Assembly: GCF_030272615.1 (NCBI RefSeq)
Contig: NC_081415.1
Location: 193,982,695 to 194,046,694, forward strand
DNA length: 64,000 nt
Origin: Cryptomeria japonica
Lineage: Eukaryota; Streptophyta; Pinopsida; Cupressales; Cupressaceae
Direction: 5' to 3'
The notes below the pieces were generated by a model, which did not search any database, was not told the origin of the DNA, and was given only the letters and a program-made list of their open reading frames with translations. Shown here piece after piece: positions 11,133 to 23,469 of the stretch. The translations under genes were made by a program, and so were the position numbers. Within the stretch, counting starts at the first letter, position 1; each line of letters begins with the position of its first letter.

Positions 11133-13717
11133 TTATAGTGGCTAACTAATGATAAATTCATTGTTGGTCACCTATAGTAATGGCCCATAGTGGCCAAAGA
11201 GTTGTCACTTGATTGAACCTAGTAGTCTCATCACTGCTAAAGTATGGGGTTTTGTGGAGTCTTCCAACCCAATAGATCTAACAATTACTACCATTCTAAC
11301 TCACCAAAAGAGCAACCATTCAAAGATAAATACACAAAATTTAATTTAAATCTAAAAGTTTAAATAATTTACCTTTAATATTGTAGTGTTGTAAATTATA
11401 TCCTCACACAATTTCATTCCCATTTGGGGCTCACTCTAGTGATTTTTCCTTTCATGCCCTAATTATGCTTAATTTTGCTCAAAATAGGGTCAAATGTGAG
11501 GTCTCTACTCTCTAATCTTGATGTATGACCCTGTCCTAGCCTAAAAGGACTTGACTAGGGCACCTAGCACCCTACTCCTCTTAGAATAGGATGCTAGGTG
11601 CCATAGTCTAGGCAAAGGAGGCCCAAATTTGAACCCTCTCATGATCAACAAAGTTGAGAGGGGAAAGATACTCAATATTAGCCTTCTTCATAATTTTCAA
11701 CACATTTCATGATGTTGAGTTTAAGAGAAAGTCTTACCCCCTCATTTAAAACATTTCTCATCAAGAAATTCAAGTGAGCAAGCAATCAAGCATTCTTAAG
11801 GTAGTGAAGGAGAGGTCAAATATTCAATTTTTCAAGAGTTCAAGATGGCATTCATGATCAAGCTTATGTCAAGGCATGCATGACCTTCCACCTAGCTACA
11901 TCAAACTTTCATGGAGACTTGAAGGCAAACAGATTCATTAAAATAAAGTCTTACCCCTCATTTAAAACATTTATCATCAAGAAATTCAAGTGAGAAAGCA
12001 ATCAAGCATTCTTAAGGTAGTGAAGGAGAGGTCAAATATTCAAGTTTTCAAGCATTCAAGATGGAATTCATGATCAAGCTTGTCTTAAGGCATGCATGAC
12101 GTTCCACCTAGCTACATCAAACTTTCATGGAGACTTGAAGGCAAGGAGATTCATTAAAAAGGGTATAAGATTTCAATTCAACATTTCATCTCAGATCTAA
12201 CATCTACCCTGCAAGCATAAGCTCTCTTTTCTATCAATTCATCATTATATAGGGTTAAATCCAAACTCAAAGTTTGGCCTAGGCAAACCCCTATAAATAG
12301 AACACCAATTTTCCTCTCTTATGTTTATAAGTTTAAATTTTAGTAGAGAAGGATTATAGATTCAGAAAGTGCGGACTAAGATTAAGAGATCTAGACATTA
12401 AAGAAGCATAAAACCTTAGACATGACTTAGCCACATAGTTGGACACTTTTCTAACAAAATTTTAAGGAGATGTTATGAGCAACATCCTGATCCCAAATTT
12501 ATTCTTGATATTTGCATCAAACACCTTCAAGACCAGGACAACTAGCCACATAGTCAAATACTTCAAGCTAAAATTGTAGACACGGGTTCCATTCTGATCC
12601 TTGTTTCCAAATTTGTACTCAAAGCTTACATGTCTATTTTGTAGCTTATTGTTTATGTCGATTACTATCAATCTTGCATCATTAGTCCTAGTTCTTGAAT
12701 TTAATCACTATATCTTATCAATTCATATCAAATAACAACAAAAGGAAGCACCCAATCATTGTGTCTACCTCTCCCAAGGGTTTGTAGTTGGGCCTATTGG
12801 TTTTTCCTCCAATGTGAGTTGATGTGAATGGTTTTTTATTCCTATTTTTCATGTTTAGACTAGTGAACCCCATTCCACCATACTCTACACATACATTTAC
12901 TTTTAATATCATGCAATGTATGTGCCAAAGATCCACTTGTATAGTATGATGTAAAGAAGGAATTATTTCTAAGATTTATAAAATATTCTAAGGAATATGC
13001 CAATGATAATACAAACCATACAAACAATAATACCTAAGAGTAAAATTTTGTAGTGGGATCCAAGAAAGTTATAAAAAAGTAACAAAATGATAAGTGATTC
13101 TAGAATTTTAGGGAACTCCTAATGTAGTGGTAGGGTAAAATTTGACCCAAATTTATTTGAATATATCAAGAATTGTAGATACCCATAAGAAACTCCTCAC
13201 ATTATATTCACATAGATCTTACCTCCAATGTCTAATTTAGATGAAACAAAAAGAGAAACTAGTTATTTTATATCATGTTAACATAATGGTGTGCTCCAAG
13301 GGATGCTTCACTACTCATCAAATGAGCCTACAACACAATGATATAAATGAACCCATAAATAATTAATGTATATGGTAAATAGTTAGATCACATTAAACTC
13401 TAATATCATGCTAGATTTTTTTAGATTCTTATGCACATGTAAGACATGGATGACAAATATGAGCCACAATTATCAAACTACACATGATAATGGGGATCAA
13501 AAATAAAACACACAAGTATTCCATTATGATAAAGATGAAGATATAAAATATGCAAGTAATAAAATAGATAGATGTAAGATGTTTATATGAGAGAAAGAAA
13601 ACAACAATTATAGGTTGTGACAAGATAGGTGATTTTTCCTTACAACCAGTGTAGGATAAAGAAGATGTACAGTACAAACATGTAGTATTTTGAAATAAAG
13701 GAGGGGTTCAAATTTAT
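11133..13717. other. Non-coding stretch, no gene seen
   Basis: AT-rich sequence with only short chance reading frames and no recognisable element ends. The one structure I see is the 217-bp duplication listed separately. It may be old transposon debris. Confidence 0.6.
11731..12164. repeat. 217-bp tandem duplication
   Basis: The unit beginning GTCTTACCCC at 11731 repeats at 11948 (GTCTTACCCCTCATTTAAAA in the second copy). Copies are about 95 percent alike by eye and include TAGTGAAGGAGAGGTCAAAT and TTTCATGGAGACTTGAAGGC in each. There is no open frame across the units. Confidence 0.9.
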
Positions 13718-14886
13718 TCAAAGAAGAAGAAAAACAAAGCAAGGGCATAAAACAACCCTATCAAGATCCACTAAGTGGTCCAACTGATGAGACAAATCCA
13801 AGGGTAATTGACCCTTATCCATGATATACCAATTATGTATGTGCTGAGAGGCCCATTTGGCTAGGCAATCAAAAACACCATTCCACTCCCTAGGGATATG
13901 CTTGAAAGAAATAGAAATCAAAGAATCACTCAAATGAAGAATCTGGTTAACAACTTAACTCAACTGCCAACTAACATCTGCAAATTGTTTTCGAGTCAAC
14001 AAATTCACCACCACCTGAGAATATGATTCACAAATGAGCCTGCTCCATCCAAGACCACAAGAACACTCCACATCAAATAAAATGGAAAGATCCTCCATCA
14101 AATTGTTAGTATAACTACCTTTATAAATAGAAAAGAGAAACAGAGTAGTCCCCAAGCTATCTCTACCAATGCCACCAATGCCAGCAGGACTAGGGTTACC
14201 CCGAGAAGACCTGTCCATGTTGATTTTCAAAATACCTTGTGGAGGAGGACACCACCTCCCCACCCGATCTATCTTCCAAAAAGGGTGTCTACATCTAATT
14301 ATTATGAGTTGGAATTGTGGAGGAGGAAGAAGTAAATGATTGTAGAACATAATATCACCCCAATCCACAGCCTCAGACAAGTCTGCTAAAATAGTTTCTC
14401 CCAAGGAGTGGAGAAATTTCCACCACAAGGGGTGGGTTCCTAGCACCACATCTTGAAAAATCCGACAGTTCCTTTCCAACCATATATTCCAAAGAATAAA
14501 AGAAGGGCCAAGAGTCCAAGAAACTTGAAGAAAAGAGGTTTTGGCAGGGGCCTTGCTCCATCTAACAAAAAACTTAGCCAAAGAAGAGACATGCCAACAA
14601 GATTGGTTCCACAGCTCCCACCATAAATGCCAAATATGCCTAGTGAAGGAACATTGAAAAAAGAGATGAGAAACACTCTCTTCACTATTACAACACAACT
14701 AACACATCGAGGGGCCCTGAAAACCACGCTTACATTAATTATCCCAGGTAAGACACTGATTATAAACCACCAACCACATGAAAAAGTTGCACTTTGGCCA
14801 AGAGAACTTATAGTCACATTTTATTACCTCCCTGAGTAGATGATAACTATGTGCAAGGGAGATAGTACCTATCCAAGTGGACTCCT
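13718..14886 (-). pseudogene. TE-3: 3' end of a plant LINE (zf-RVT plus RNase H)
   Basis: In minus orientation the segment starts with the C-terminal zinc-binding region of plant non-LTR reverse transcriptases (FMWLVVYNQCLTWDN, then CCNSEESVSHLFFQC, near 14780-14640), followed by tryptophan-rich sequence (HIWHLWWELW). An RNase H domain of the plant LINE type follows: GILKINMDRSSRGNPSPAGIG near 14230, ESYSQVVVNLL near 14020 and HIPREWNGVFDCLAKWA near 13890. The main frame is open over 247 codons (14698-13955), with a stop after WQLS; the rest continues in frame to 13718. Endonuclease and reverse transcriptase are missing, so this is a typical 5'-truncated insertion. No poly(A) tail is clear at the 3' end. 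Confidence 0.85.
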
Positions 14887-15214
14887 ACTTTTAAGTAACC
14901 TTAACATATGTGCATCCTAATGCAAATGCACTCAAAAAATTGAAGAAAAAAAAAATGCACCAATAATCACAATAGTCACAAAATGAAATTTTTTTCTTCT
15001 AGTACATGTGTAATTGGTTTCCTCCTTATCCTTTTGATTGGAATTAACCTTATTAGACTTTGAAGAGGAAGAAAAAAATATATATCTCAAGAAAATGAGC
15101 ATGTGATCATGCTTCATCTATGTTTATTGTTTATAACTCAATGCAAGGCCTATATACATGTTTTTGAAGATGTTATATTGAAATAAAAGAAAAGTTCTCC
15201 TAGACTAACACATA
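14887..15214. other. Short AT-rich spacer
   Basis: Sequence between the LINE and the TE-4 LTR. It contains A9 and T-rich tracts and no gene-like frame. Confidence 0.6.
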
Positions 15215-16556
15215 TGTAATGCCCACCAAAATATCCTAGAGAAAATACCCAACTAACTAAGAAAATAGAGATTTTTTTTTTTTTAAAGATCTAAAATCAT
15301 ACATATATCAACTAACATATATTCAATGAATGCATACATCATTAAATCATGAACATAATAATGTAATAACACAAGCATAAATATTCGCACAACACATAGA
15401 TATTATGCCCTAGGGTACCTCAACGCCATTACTTAACATAATACTAAAAACATGAACATAAATAACATCATAACAATTCTAACATCCATCAATTTAAGTA
15501 CATAGGAAAACATCTATTAACTATACTACTAACATGCTATTATTATCCCATTCACCATTAATATCTTAGAATTCAATTTTAATGCATCAAATCCAAATAT
15601 TCTTGTGTGATGAAAAATATGTGTGCGAATACAAAGGATAAAAGATAAACTAATTAACCAAAACAAGCCATTAAACACTTCAAGATAGAAATGGTAAAAT
15701 CAAAGCAAAAACACAAAGAAAATCTATGCAAACCCCAAATCCTTGCTTCGATTCGATTATTTCATGATTGGATGTATTCTCATAACATTGATTTGGATGC
15801 TCGATTGTGCTCCATGATTTGATGAAGATGATAATGCAAATGAAAATGGATGCATGAGTGTGAGTAGTGATTTCTGCTGAGTAACGATGCATTGAATGAA
15901 GAGTGGATTCGTGAGGATATGGTCTAAAAAATGGAGGGATTATATAGATGAGAGGAAGGGGAGGGGGTTTGAAGAGGAGACACTTGTCCTCAAAGGGGAC
16001 AAGTGGCTCAACTAGAGGGAAAGAGGTGACATGTGTCCTTAGGGACACATATCCATTTTGGGAAAAGCCATCCAAAATAGGATATTTTCCATCAAATTAG
16101 GGAAGTTGGTTAGGATGTGCACATATGGAGGTTAGGAGGGATAGGATAGGGTTGGTTGGGAGTTTTGGAGGATACCTTGGGGGAGGTTAGGATAGATAGG
16201 GTTGGTTGGAACCCCAGGGTTAGGAAAATGGTTAGGTTAGATGGGAGGTTAAGGTTAGGAGCCATGTGCTCAAATATGATTTGAGTCTAATTAATTATTT
16301 GAATTAATCAATTCATGGGGGTTTTGGGAAAAGGGAAATTTAATTAATTAAAGGTAATTAATCAAATGGGATGGAAAAGGGACATTAATTAATTAATTAG
16401 AAGGAAAGGGGTTTAATTAATTAATTAGAAAGATAGGATCAGAGATTGATTAAAAAAAAATTAATTAATTGGAAGAATGGAATAAGGAAATTAATTAATT
16501 AGAGGAAAGGGATTTAAATTTGATTAAATTAATTAATCAAATTGTAGGTGTCTACA
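15215..16556 (-). repeat. TE-4 3' LTR (about 1342 bp)
   Basis: In sense orientation it reads TGTAGACACCTACAATTTG to GGTGGGCATTACA. The outer third on the high-coordinate side is full of TTAATTAATTAA tracts (U3). A TATATAATCCC box lies near 15945 in sense orientation. The start matches the LTR starts of TE-7 (TGTAGACATC) and TE-8 (TGTAGACACC), so the three belong to related families. The low-coordinate end is set by TGTAATGCCC and is less certain. Confidence 0.65.
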
Positions 16557-16570
16557 TTTTGACCCTCTTC
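16557..16570 (-). other. TE-4 polypurine tract
   Basis: Sense strand GAAGAGGGTCAAAA directly precedes the LTR start, the expected place for plus-strand priming. TE-7 has the near-identical AAAGAGGGGCAAAA at its own 3' LTR. Confidence 0.65.
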
Positions 16571-17759
16571 GTGTTGGCGCTAAAATAGCATCGGTGCGAA
16601 GAAAAATAAAACACCAGAGAGCGAGGAAGTGAACAAAAAAGCCCCAAGCTCGACTAAGAACAGAGGATGAGGGAAGGGGTGCCCTCTCGAGAGAGTGCAT
16701 GGGAAAAAGGGGTCTGGGCAGTCTCTCAAAAAAGACATTGCTCCAACCAACTGAACAAAAGGGGATGAGAAACCGAATCAGTAGGCGAAAACATCACCTC
16801 AAAAGGAGGTATGAAGAATTCTTCATGAAATTTCATTAAAATTTTCCTGCTTTTGGCGAAACTAGAGATCGAGGGGACGAAACCAGGGGACCACCCTGCG
16901 ATGTCGGGGTGCCACCCCTTAAGAGTGGGGGCGCAGCACTGCTTCTGTGGGAGCACAACCCCGCACAATGAGGGTGCAACCTCACCAATGTAGGAGCACA
17001 GCCCTGCAAATGAAGGGCTGAGCGACCAAAACAAAAGAAGGGAAAAAAGGAAAATAGAAGAAAGGAGCGAGGAAAAAAGTAGTTCGACTTTGAAAAGTCA
17101 TAACTTTTCACTCATATCTCGAAACTGCGAACCGTTTTCATCATTGGAAAGATATCCAAGAGCTTTAGTTCCAATCCTTAAAGAGCATGCCTATGGAAAC
17201 ATCCACAAAGAACCATCCAAATTTTCAAGGGCTAAAAATGCTCCAAAGACCTTCAAAAATGACAATTACTAAAACATAGAAAATACCAAAAAATTATATT
17301 TTTGATATTTCCCATCACTGCTTGTTTCCTTATCAGACTACCCGGGTTAGTGAAAAAAACCTATTCACCAAAGAAGGGAAAACATGTCACCAAAAAGGCG
17401 AACGGGGGGTCGGGGAAAGGAAAGGCAAAGGACTAACAAGCTGTCGATGGGAAGGGAATGTGTGCACATCCCAACAAAGAAGGGAAGGAGTGAATGCAAA
17501 AGGAGATGTGATGGATATGGGGATGATCTAGATGAAATGGTCAAGGAGCGTGAGTGCCCACAAAACTGAACGCCATGTTGTGAGCACTTATTTTGATATA
17601 GCAATGTCTCTGAGTCACCAAGTTATATGGAACCAGGGTGGAATTTCACAGCCAATGCATTGGACTAGCACGTATAAATAGACACACAGGATATTCCAAC
17701 ACCACACAGAGTTACAGAGACCCTGCAAGCAATAGTGTTAGAGCACCCACAAGCAAAAG
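16571..17759 (-). other. TE-4 internal 3' region with GC-rich 22-bp repeats
   Basis: No transposon protein is recognisable here. Between about 16895 and 17020 there is a degenerate tandem repeat of about 22 bp carrying GGGTGCAACC, GGAGCACAACC or GGGGCGCAGC on the plus strand. It translates as a short Cys/His/Pro-rich repeat on the minus strand but shows no sign of being a gene. The position, upstream of the polypurine tract, matches that of a GCGCCTGTGT hairpin region in TE-7. 17300-17759 has no clear content. Confidence 0.45.
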
Positions 17760-17764
17760 ATATG
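17760..17764. other. TE-5 target-site duplication, left copy
   Basis: ATATG flanks the TE-5 5' LTR, and ACATG flanks its 3' LTR at 52264-52268: four of five bases agree, the difference being a C/T transition. Supports a single insertion event spanning 17765-52263. Confidence 0.65.
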
Positions 17765-17914
17765 TGGTGCAGGAGCACCTAAGGGTGAGAAAAGACCCTT
17801 TTTCAAATTTTGGCAATTTTGTCTTAAGGATTGGTGTTTGTCCATTAGCTTGTATGTTGAGCTTGGAGTGCATTTTGACTTCTTTTGAAAATTTCATGTA
17901 TCGGATTACCTATC

Positions 17915-18385
17915 TCGATAACCCGATGAGGTGCCATTGGCTATCAGCAGGACTATTTTCTACCTACCCCGATGGGCCAATGAAGTCACAAGTGGAGTGG
18001 AGTGAGCGGAGTGAGTCCATTGTGGAGCCATCGGGTATTGGCAAGACATGTTTTGGGCTAACCTGATGACCTGATGGGAAAGCATGCGGTTTGGAGCGCA
18101 CCATCAGCCATCAACATATTGTGTTTTGGGCTATACCAACAACCTGATAAGGAAGTTTTTTGTGGGGAGCACACCATCGACCATCAGAAAGATTGTCTCA
18201 ATGCTAACCCGATGACGTGATGGAAACAAATGTGGAAGTGTGCAATGTGCGAAATGCCATCACACATCGGAGTAAGTATTTTGCGACTACTCCGATGACC
18301 TGATAGGAAAACATGCGAGTTGTAAACCGCCATGGGACGTACCGATTAGTGTTGTAGTGCAAACCCGATGACCCGATGGAGGTTG
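17915..18385. repeat. Degenerate GATGACCYGATRGG repeats in TE-5 LTR U3
   Basis: Words like CCCGATGACCTGATGGGAAA recur at about 17918, 18062, 18144, 18201, 18290 and 18363, with CCATCGRCCATCRG between them. The array lies upstream of the TATA box and is present in both LTRs, so it may hold enhancer-type sites. This is an inference from position. Confidence 0.6.
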
Positions 18386-18466
18386 AAAGATAGTTATAGA
18401 GGGAAAATGATTGTGTCAATTTCGATCTCATCCATTAGGGATGTTCTCATGACATGTCACAAAGGA

Positions 18467-18474
18467 TATAAAAG
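18467..18474 (+). promoter_or_regulatory. TATA box of TE-5 5' LTR
   Basis: TATAAAAG in GGATATAAAAGA, conserved at 51453-51460 in the 3' LTR. It lies well inside the LTR, with about 800 bp of R/U5 downstream, as expected for an LTR promoter. Confidence 0.6.
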
Positions 18475-19280
18475 AACCAATGGGCATTTTGTAAGGGGTT
18501 GGATTTTTGGGATTGTTGGATGTGATAGTTCCACAAAATGAGCATCTTTTGAATAACAATTTGTAGACCATTTTTTGTTTCCCTTCTTAGAGTTTTGTAA
18601 ATAATGGCTTAATCTATAAATGTCTGTGTGATAGAGTAAATGTTTCTTTTCTGTGTTCTGTGAGTTCCAATTCTATGTTTGTGCCAAGCTCGGTTTTGTA
18701 AATAAGTTGTCATTTTATTTCTTGTTTTTTGTTGGTGTCAAGCAGTCATAAACATGGCTTTGTCTTGACTCTCCATCGTGGGATCCCCACGACCATTGGA
18801 GGCTGTCAAGAAAAGCCAGTCATGTACAATAGAGTTTCATTTATAGCAGACTAGGGAATGGCATCAGTCGTTTTAGCAAACTAGCCCTAGGAGAGCTTGA
18901 TGATAGCCCGGTTAGGTATCAATGACCAAAAAGGGAAATCACTTGCAGGGTAGACCGAAGTCTAGGCTATCGGCCTCAGACCAGAGGAAGATGGGATCGA
19001 ATGGAGAGAAAGTCCTAGCATGAGGAGAAAATAACTTAGGAGAAGTTGTAGGCATAATCCATGGTAGAGCAAACCCTGTAAGGTGTCTGGTTAAATTTAG
19101 TGGATTAGTGAGTTGGTGGATTCACTAAAGTGAATTCACAAGGAGCGGAGTAACAACCCTCGATAGTGAGGACCTAGAGTGGATTAGGGGAATAGAGTGA
19201 CGTATTCCCAAGTTAGGCTAGGAAGAAAGCCTTGGAGTGAGTCAAGCTAACTCAAGCAACTAGGATCCTCCCTATCAGAT

Positions 19281-19292
19281 TGGTATCGGAGC
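19281..19292 (+). other. TE-5 primer-binding site, initiator tRNA-Met type
   Basis: TGGTATCGGAGC begins 3 nt after the LTR. It differs at one base from the common plant chromovirus site TGGTATCAGAGC, complementary to the 3' end of initiator tRNA-Met. Confidence 0.85.
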
Positions 19293-19352
19293 AAGTTAAG
19301 GACTTGGGGTGAAGAGTGTAAGACTGATCTAGTATCAGAAGAAGGAGTAAAT

Positions 19353-20475
19353 ATGGTGACCAATGTAGAATTGGCTAAGTAGGTCACTGACCAAGAAGAT
19401 GCAAACTGATTTATCAAGAAAAGGTTGGAGCAGTTGGAGCAAAAACTAGGTGTGATGGAAATCAAGACAGCAGAAGTGAGTGGGAAGATAGATGAGAAGG
19501 GTAAAATGTTGGCAATAGAGGATGAAGTCCCTATACCAAACCCTGTTATTGATCAAGAACCGTTCTTGAAGGCTTTGAAGGCAATGAGTGGAAATTATTT
19601 GGAAGGAGTACTACTATTTAGTGGCAAGATGGAAGCAGAGTCAGTAATGGAATGGATAGAAGGAAGGGAAAACCATTTTGAGTGTGACGGTGTGACTGAG
19701 GCCCAGAAGGTTAAGGTGGCTAAGTCAAGAATGAGAGGTGTTGTTATAACTTGGTGGAAGTTTATACAAAATGAGAGAGAGAAGGTAAGAACCCCATCTC
19801 TACTTAGAAAGGGGGTAAGCAGAATTAGAGAGACTTATCTTCCTAAGGACTATGAAGTGCAGTTGCATAGGAAAAGACAAAACCTAAGGCAAAAGGAGTG
19901 GAGGTTGAGAGCATCAGAGTATCAAGATACCTTAATGGTCTGATATGGAACATATAAGAAGAATTAAGTTTGTTGAGTCCAAGTACCATTCACAAGTGTT
20001 GCCAGTTGGCCCTGAAGGTAGAAGAAAAGAATAAGAGGAAACATGAAAGCACTAGTAGAGGCAGAGGTAGAGGCCGAGATTCAAGAGGTTTCAAAGGAAA
20101 CTATGGAGGCAGAGGAAGTGAAACAAGATCATAAGGAGAGTCGAAATTGATTGAGTATTCCAATGAATCTAGTGGAAGAGGAAATTATTATAGAGGAAGA
20201 TGTCCTAACAGCAACAATAGAGGTAGATTTGGAAGTTCTGGTGGAGGTTCATACTTTGCAAACATGAAGTGTTACCATTGCAGTAAGTTTGGTCATCATG
20301 CCTATAGGTGTCCAGAGAAGGCAACCTCATCACATAAAGAGAAAAGAATTAATTGTGTGCAAGAGGATTCGAGTAGTGTGAAGTCTCCTGAAGTAAACCT
20401 TGACCCAGAGAGTGGAGATAATCTTATGATTCGAAGGGTGCTAATCAGGGAGCCAGTTAAAGAAGAACTAAAATA
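19353..20475 (+). pseudogene. gag: TE-5 gag with CCHC zinc knuckle
   Basis: Starts at the ATG at 19353 (MVTNVELAK, then TAG). The capsid region follows at 19425-19943, with LLFSGKMEAESVMEWIEG and YLPKDYEVQLHRKRQNLRQ as the chromovirus landmarks. A frameshifted stretch leads to the Gly/Arg-rich region and the nucleocapsid knuckle CYHCSKFGHHAYRC (C-x2-C-x4-H-x4-C) at about 20271-20312. Stops in the first 25 codons and after 19943 inactivate it. The intact protein would build the particle and bind element RNA. Confidence 0.88.
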
Positions 20476-20912
20476 GAGGAGGTCTCTCTTCAGAATAAAG
20501 TGCAAGATACTTGGTAAGGTCTGTAAAGTAATCATTGACTCAGGATCAACTGACAATATCATCTCCAAAGAAGCAATAAGTAAACTTGGGTTGAGTAGCA
20601 TGCCACATAGTCATGCTTACAAGGTCACGTGGTTGAATAAAGGACAACATGTGTTAGTAAATGAACAAGTATGGGTTGAGTTTGCAATTGGGAAGTATTC
20701 TAATAGAATTTTATGTGATTTTCTACCCATGGATGCTTGTCATTTGTTGCTAGGCATACTGTGGCAATTTGACAGAAAAGCTATCCATGATGGAGAGAAG
20801 AACTCTTATGCATTCACAAAGGAAGGGGTGACATACAAGATTCAATCTTTGGTAGAGAATGAAGGAACCAAGCTTAGTAGACCTAATGTGTTGTTGGTTG
20901 GAGGAAAATAAT
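20476..20912 (+). pseudogene. TE-5 aspartic protease
   Basis: The segment VIIDSGSTDNIIS at about 20530-20570 holds the catalytic Asp-Ser-Gly of a retropepsin. MDACHLLLGILWQFDRKAIHDG about 70 residues later is the conserved C-terminal half seen in chromovirus proteases. Stops occur before it (TAG at 20473) and after GGK (20909). It would mature the polyprotein. Confidence 0.88.
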
Positions 20913-22330
20913 TTTTGAGAGAACTCAAGAAGGGAGATGGAGAACATTATTCTCTCTTAGTGAAACCTAGTCAAGAAGGAAAGATTAAACAAGAAAGTTT
21001 ACCTAATGAGGTTCGGCAGTTTTTAGAACAATTTAAGGACATTGTGAGTGATGGGACACCTACAATGCTACCTCCTCCTAGAACAATAAGTCACTAGATA
21101 GGCTTTATACCCAGAGCATCACTACCTAATAAGGCTTCATATAAGATGACTCGTGAACAAAACAAGGAAGTGGCAAGATAAGTACAAGAGATGCTTGACC
21201 AAGGTCTAATCAGGAAAAGTATAAGTCCATGTGTTGTACCAGTGGTGTTAGCAACCAAGAAAGGAGGTAAATGGAGATTATGTATTGACTCTAGGGCAAT
21301 AAACAAAATCACCATAAGATACAGGTTTCCTGTCCCTAGAATTGAGGATTTAATGGATTGTCTTGGAGAAGCAAAGCATTTTACTAAGTTGGATTTAAAG
21401 AGTGGATATCACCAAATCCGGATTAAAGAAGGAGATGAATGGAAAACAACTTTTAAGACTACAGAGGGGTTATATGAGTGGTTAGTTATGCCATTTGGGC
21501 TTACTAACGCCCCTAGTATGTTCATGAGGTTGATGAATGAGGTGTTGAAGGACTACATAGGTAGATTTGTGGTGGTATACCTTGATGATATCCTCATATT
21601 TAGCAAAACAGAGAAAGAGAATCTTGAACACTTGCAGATTGTATTAAGGAAACTACATGAGGAACAGTTGGCAATCAACCTTGAAAAATGTGAATTTATG
21701 AAGCACAACCTCATTTATCTAGGTTTTGTAGTGTCACAAGGCACTTTGAAAATGGACCCTAGCAAGGTGGAAGCAATATAGAGTTGGCCTCCATCGAGAA
21801 CTACTAGTGAGGTAAGAAGTTTTCATGGGCTTGCCCAATTTTATATAAAGTTCATTCGAGGTTTTAGTGAAATTTGTGCTCCTTTTCTTGATACAATTAA
21901 GGGTGGGTTGAAAACTAAGTTTAGGTGGACTAAAGGACCTGACCAGGGGTTTGAATTACTCAAAAAGAGGATAGCTACCCAACCCATCCTAGTTTTACCA
22001 AGCTTTGATAAGTTGTTTACCATAGAATGTGATGCTAGTCATATAGCAGTAGGAGTTGTTTTGAACCAAGAGGGAAGACCAGTAGCATTCTATAATGAGA
22101 AATTGAATGAAGCCAAGCAAAAATACTCATCCCATGACTTAGAATTTTATGCCTTAGTGCAAGCTCTTAGGAAGTGGAGGCATTATCTTTTGCCTAAAGA
22201 ATTTTTAGTGTTTACAAATAACCAAGCCTTGAGTTTTATTAACTCACAAGAAAAGTTGAGCAATAGGCACATCAAATGGATAGAATACCTACAAACATAC
22301 ACTTACACTATCAAGCACAAAAAGGGATAG
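20913..22330 (+). pseudogene. pol: TE-5 reverse transcriptase and RNase H
   Basis: Domains in order: the entry segment LPNKASYKMT near 21120; the palm [21 protein letters not shown] (about 21270-21330) and [40 protein letters not shown]; and the catalytic [13 protein letters not shown] at about 21568-21605 (YLDD, as in most chromoviruses). The RNase H begins near 22010 with FTIECDASHIAVGVVLNQEG (catalytic Asp) and runs to TYTIKHKKG. In-frame stops lie at 21097, 21179, 21779 and 22328. Several sit where Gln is usual (CAG to TAG, CAA to TAA). The single frame is otherwise preserved. Confidence 0.9.
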
Positions 22331-23469
22331 TTGAACAAGGTAGCAAATGCCTTAAGTAGAAGACTTCTCATTGTCCAGGAAGTGACATTGCAGAGCATAG
22401 GTGTGGAGATTTTCAAGGAGCTTTACAAGGAAGATGAAGATTTTTCTGAGGTATACAAGGTATGCAGTGTGTTTAATAATCATTTAAACAGCCAATATGC
22501 GGATTAAACATTACAGAGTGGTCTTTTGTTTAAGGGATGTCAGTTATGTGTGCCAAGAGGATCTATGAGGGAAAATCTCATACAGGAAAAACATAATGAC
22601 AGTCTTAGTGGACATTTTGGTCTAAATAAAACACTTGAGTTGGTGCACAGATTTTATTATTGGCCGAAGATGCAGAAAGATATCAGGAAGTATGTTGAGC
22701 AGTGTATTGTGTGTTAGAAAGCCAAGGGTACTGGTTCAAATGTTGGACTATATCAACCTTTACCAATTCCCAATAGACTATGGGAGTGCATCAGTATGGA
22801 TTTCACTGTGGGATTACCAAAGACCAAGACTAGCTTGGATAGTATTTTTGTCATCGTTGACCGGTTTAGTAAAATGAGTAATTTTGTTCCCTGCAAGACT
22901 ACGCATGATGCTAGTTACATTGCACATTTATTTTTCAAAGAGGTGGTAAGAATTCATGGGCTACCTCTTAGTATAGTTTCAGACAGGGATGTGAAGTTTA
23001 TGGGACACTTTTGGAAAACTTTGTGGACAAGACTGGGAACTAACCTTTCTTTTGGTTTTGTGTATCATCCGCAGACAGATGGTCAAACTGAGGTCATTAA
23101 CTGAGTGTTGGGTAATCTACTGAGGTGTCTGATGAAAGAATATGGATAAATGTGGGATCAAGTGCTACCATAGGCAGAATTTGCATATAATGACAGTGTC
23201 AATAGAACTATCGGTAAGAGTCCTTTTGAGATTGTTTATGGACTCCACCCATGCGGTGTCCATGAACTTCAAGATTTGGGAAAACTGGAAGGAAGAAGTG
23301 GACATGCAGAGGATTTCAGTCAGTCTATGAAAGAGGTGCATGAACAACTGCAGAAAACATTGATTGACGCTATGCAGAGGATTAAGGCTAAAGAAGATGA
23401 GAGGAGAAAGGACATTCAATTCGCAGTTGGAGATATGGTGATGGTACATCTGAACAAGGCAAGATTGCA
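22331..23469 (+). pseudogene. int: TE-5 integrase, N-terminal and core parts
   Basis: The zinc-binding HHCC region spans 22585-22720 (HNDSLSGHFGLNKT to CIVC). The catalytic core follows: [18 protein letters not shown] (first Asp near 22800), [18 protein letters not shown] (second Asp near 22985) and [12 protein letters not shown] (Glu near 23092), the D,D(35)E arrangement. Stops include TAG after CIVC, TGA after EVIN and TAA after KEYG. The reading frame ends where TE-6 is inserted (GCA at 23467-23469) and resumes at 40217. The enzyme would insert element DNA into the chromosome. Confidence 0.9.

Larger units (their letters stand above)
17765..19277 (+). repeat. TE-5 5' LTR (1513 bp)
   Basis: Starts TGGTGCAGGAGCACC and ends CCTCCCTATCA. 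The whole length aligns with the 3' LTR pieces at 40640-41164 and 51274-52263, which fixes both ends. Base changes between copies are scattered, many of them C/T or G/A. Confidence 0.92.

Noticed and set aside
12462-13677. Several 60-80 codon frames
   Set aside because: AT-rich non-coding sequence, no homology, no conserved neighbours.
16726-17111. Overlapping minus-strand frames with Cys/His/Pro repeats
   Set aside because: They arise from the 22-bp GC-rich repeat; no start context, homology or consistent frame.
17322-18066. Plus-strand frames of 60-142 codons around the TE-5 LTR start
   Set aside because: They cross an LTR boundary, lack homology, and the same LTR elsewhere does not keep them open.
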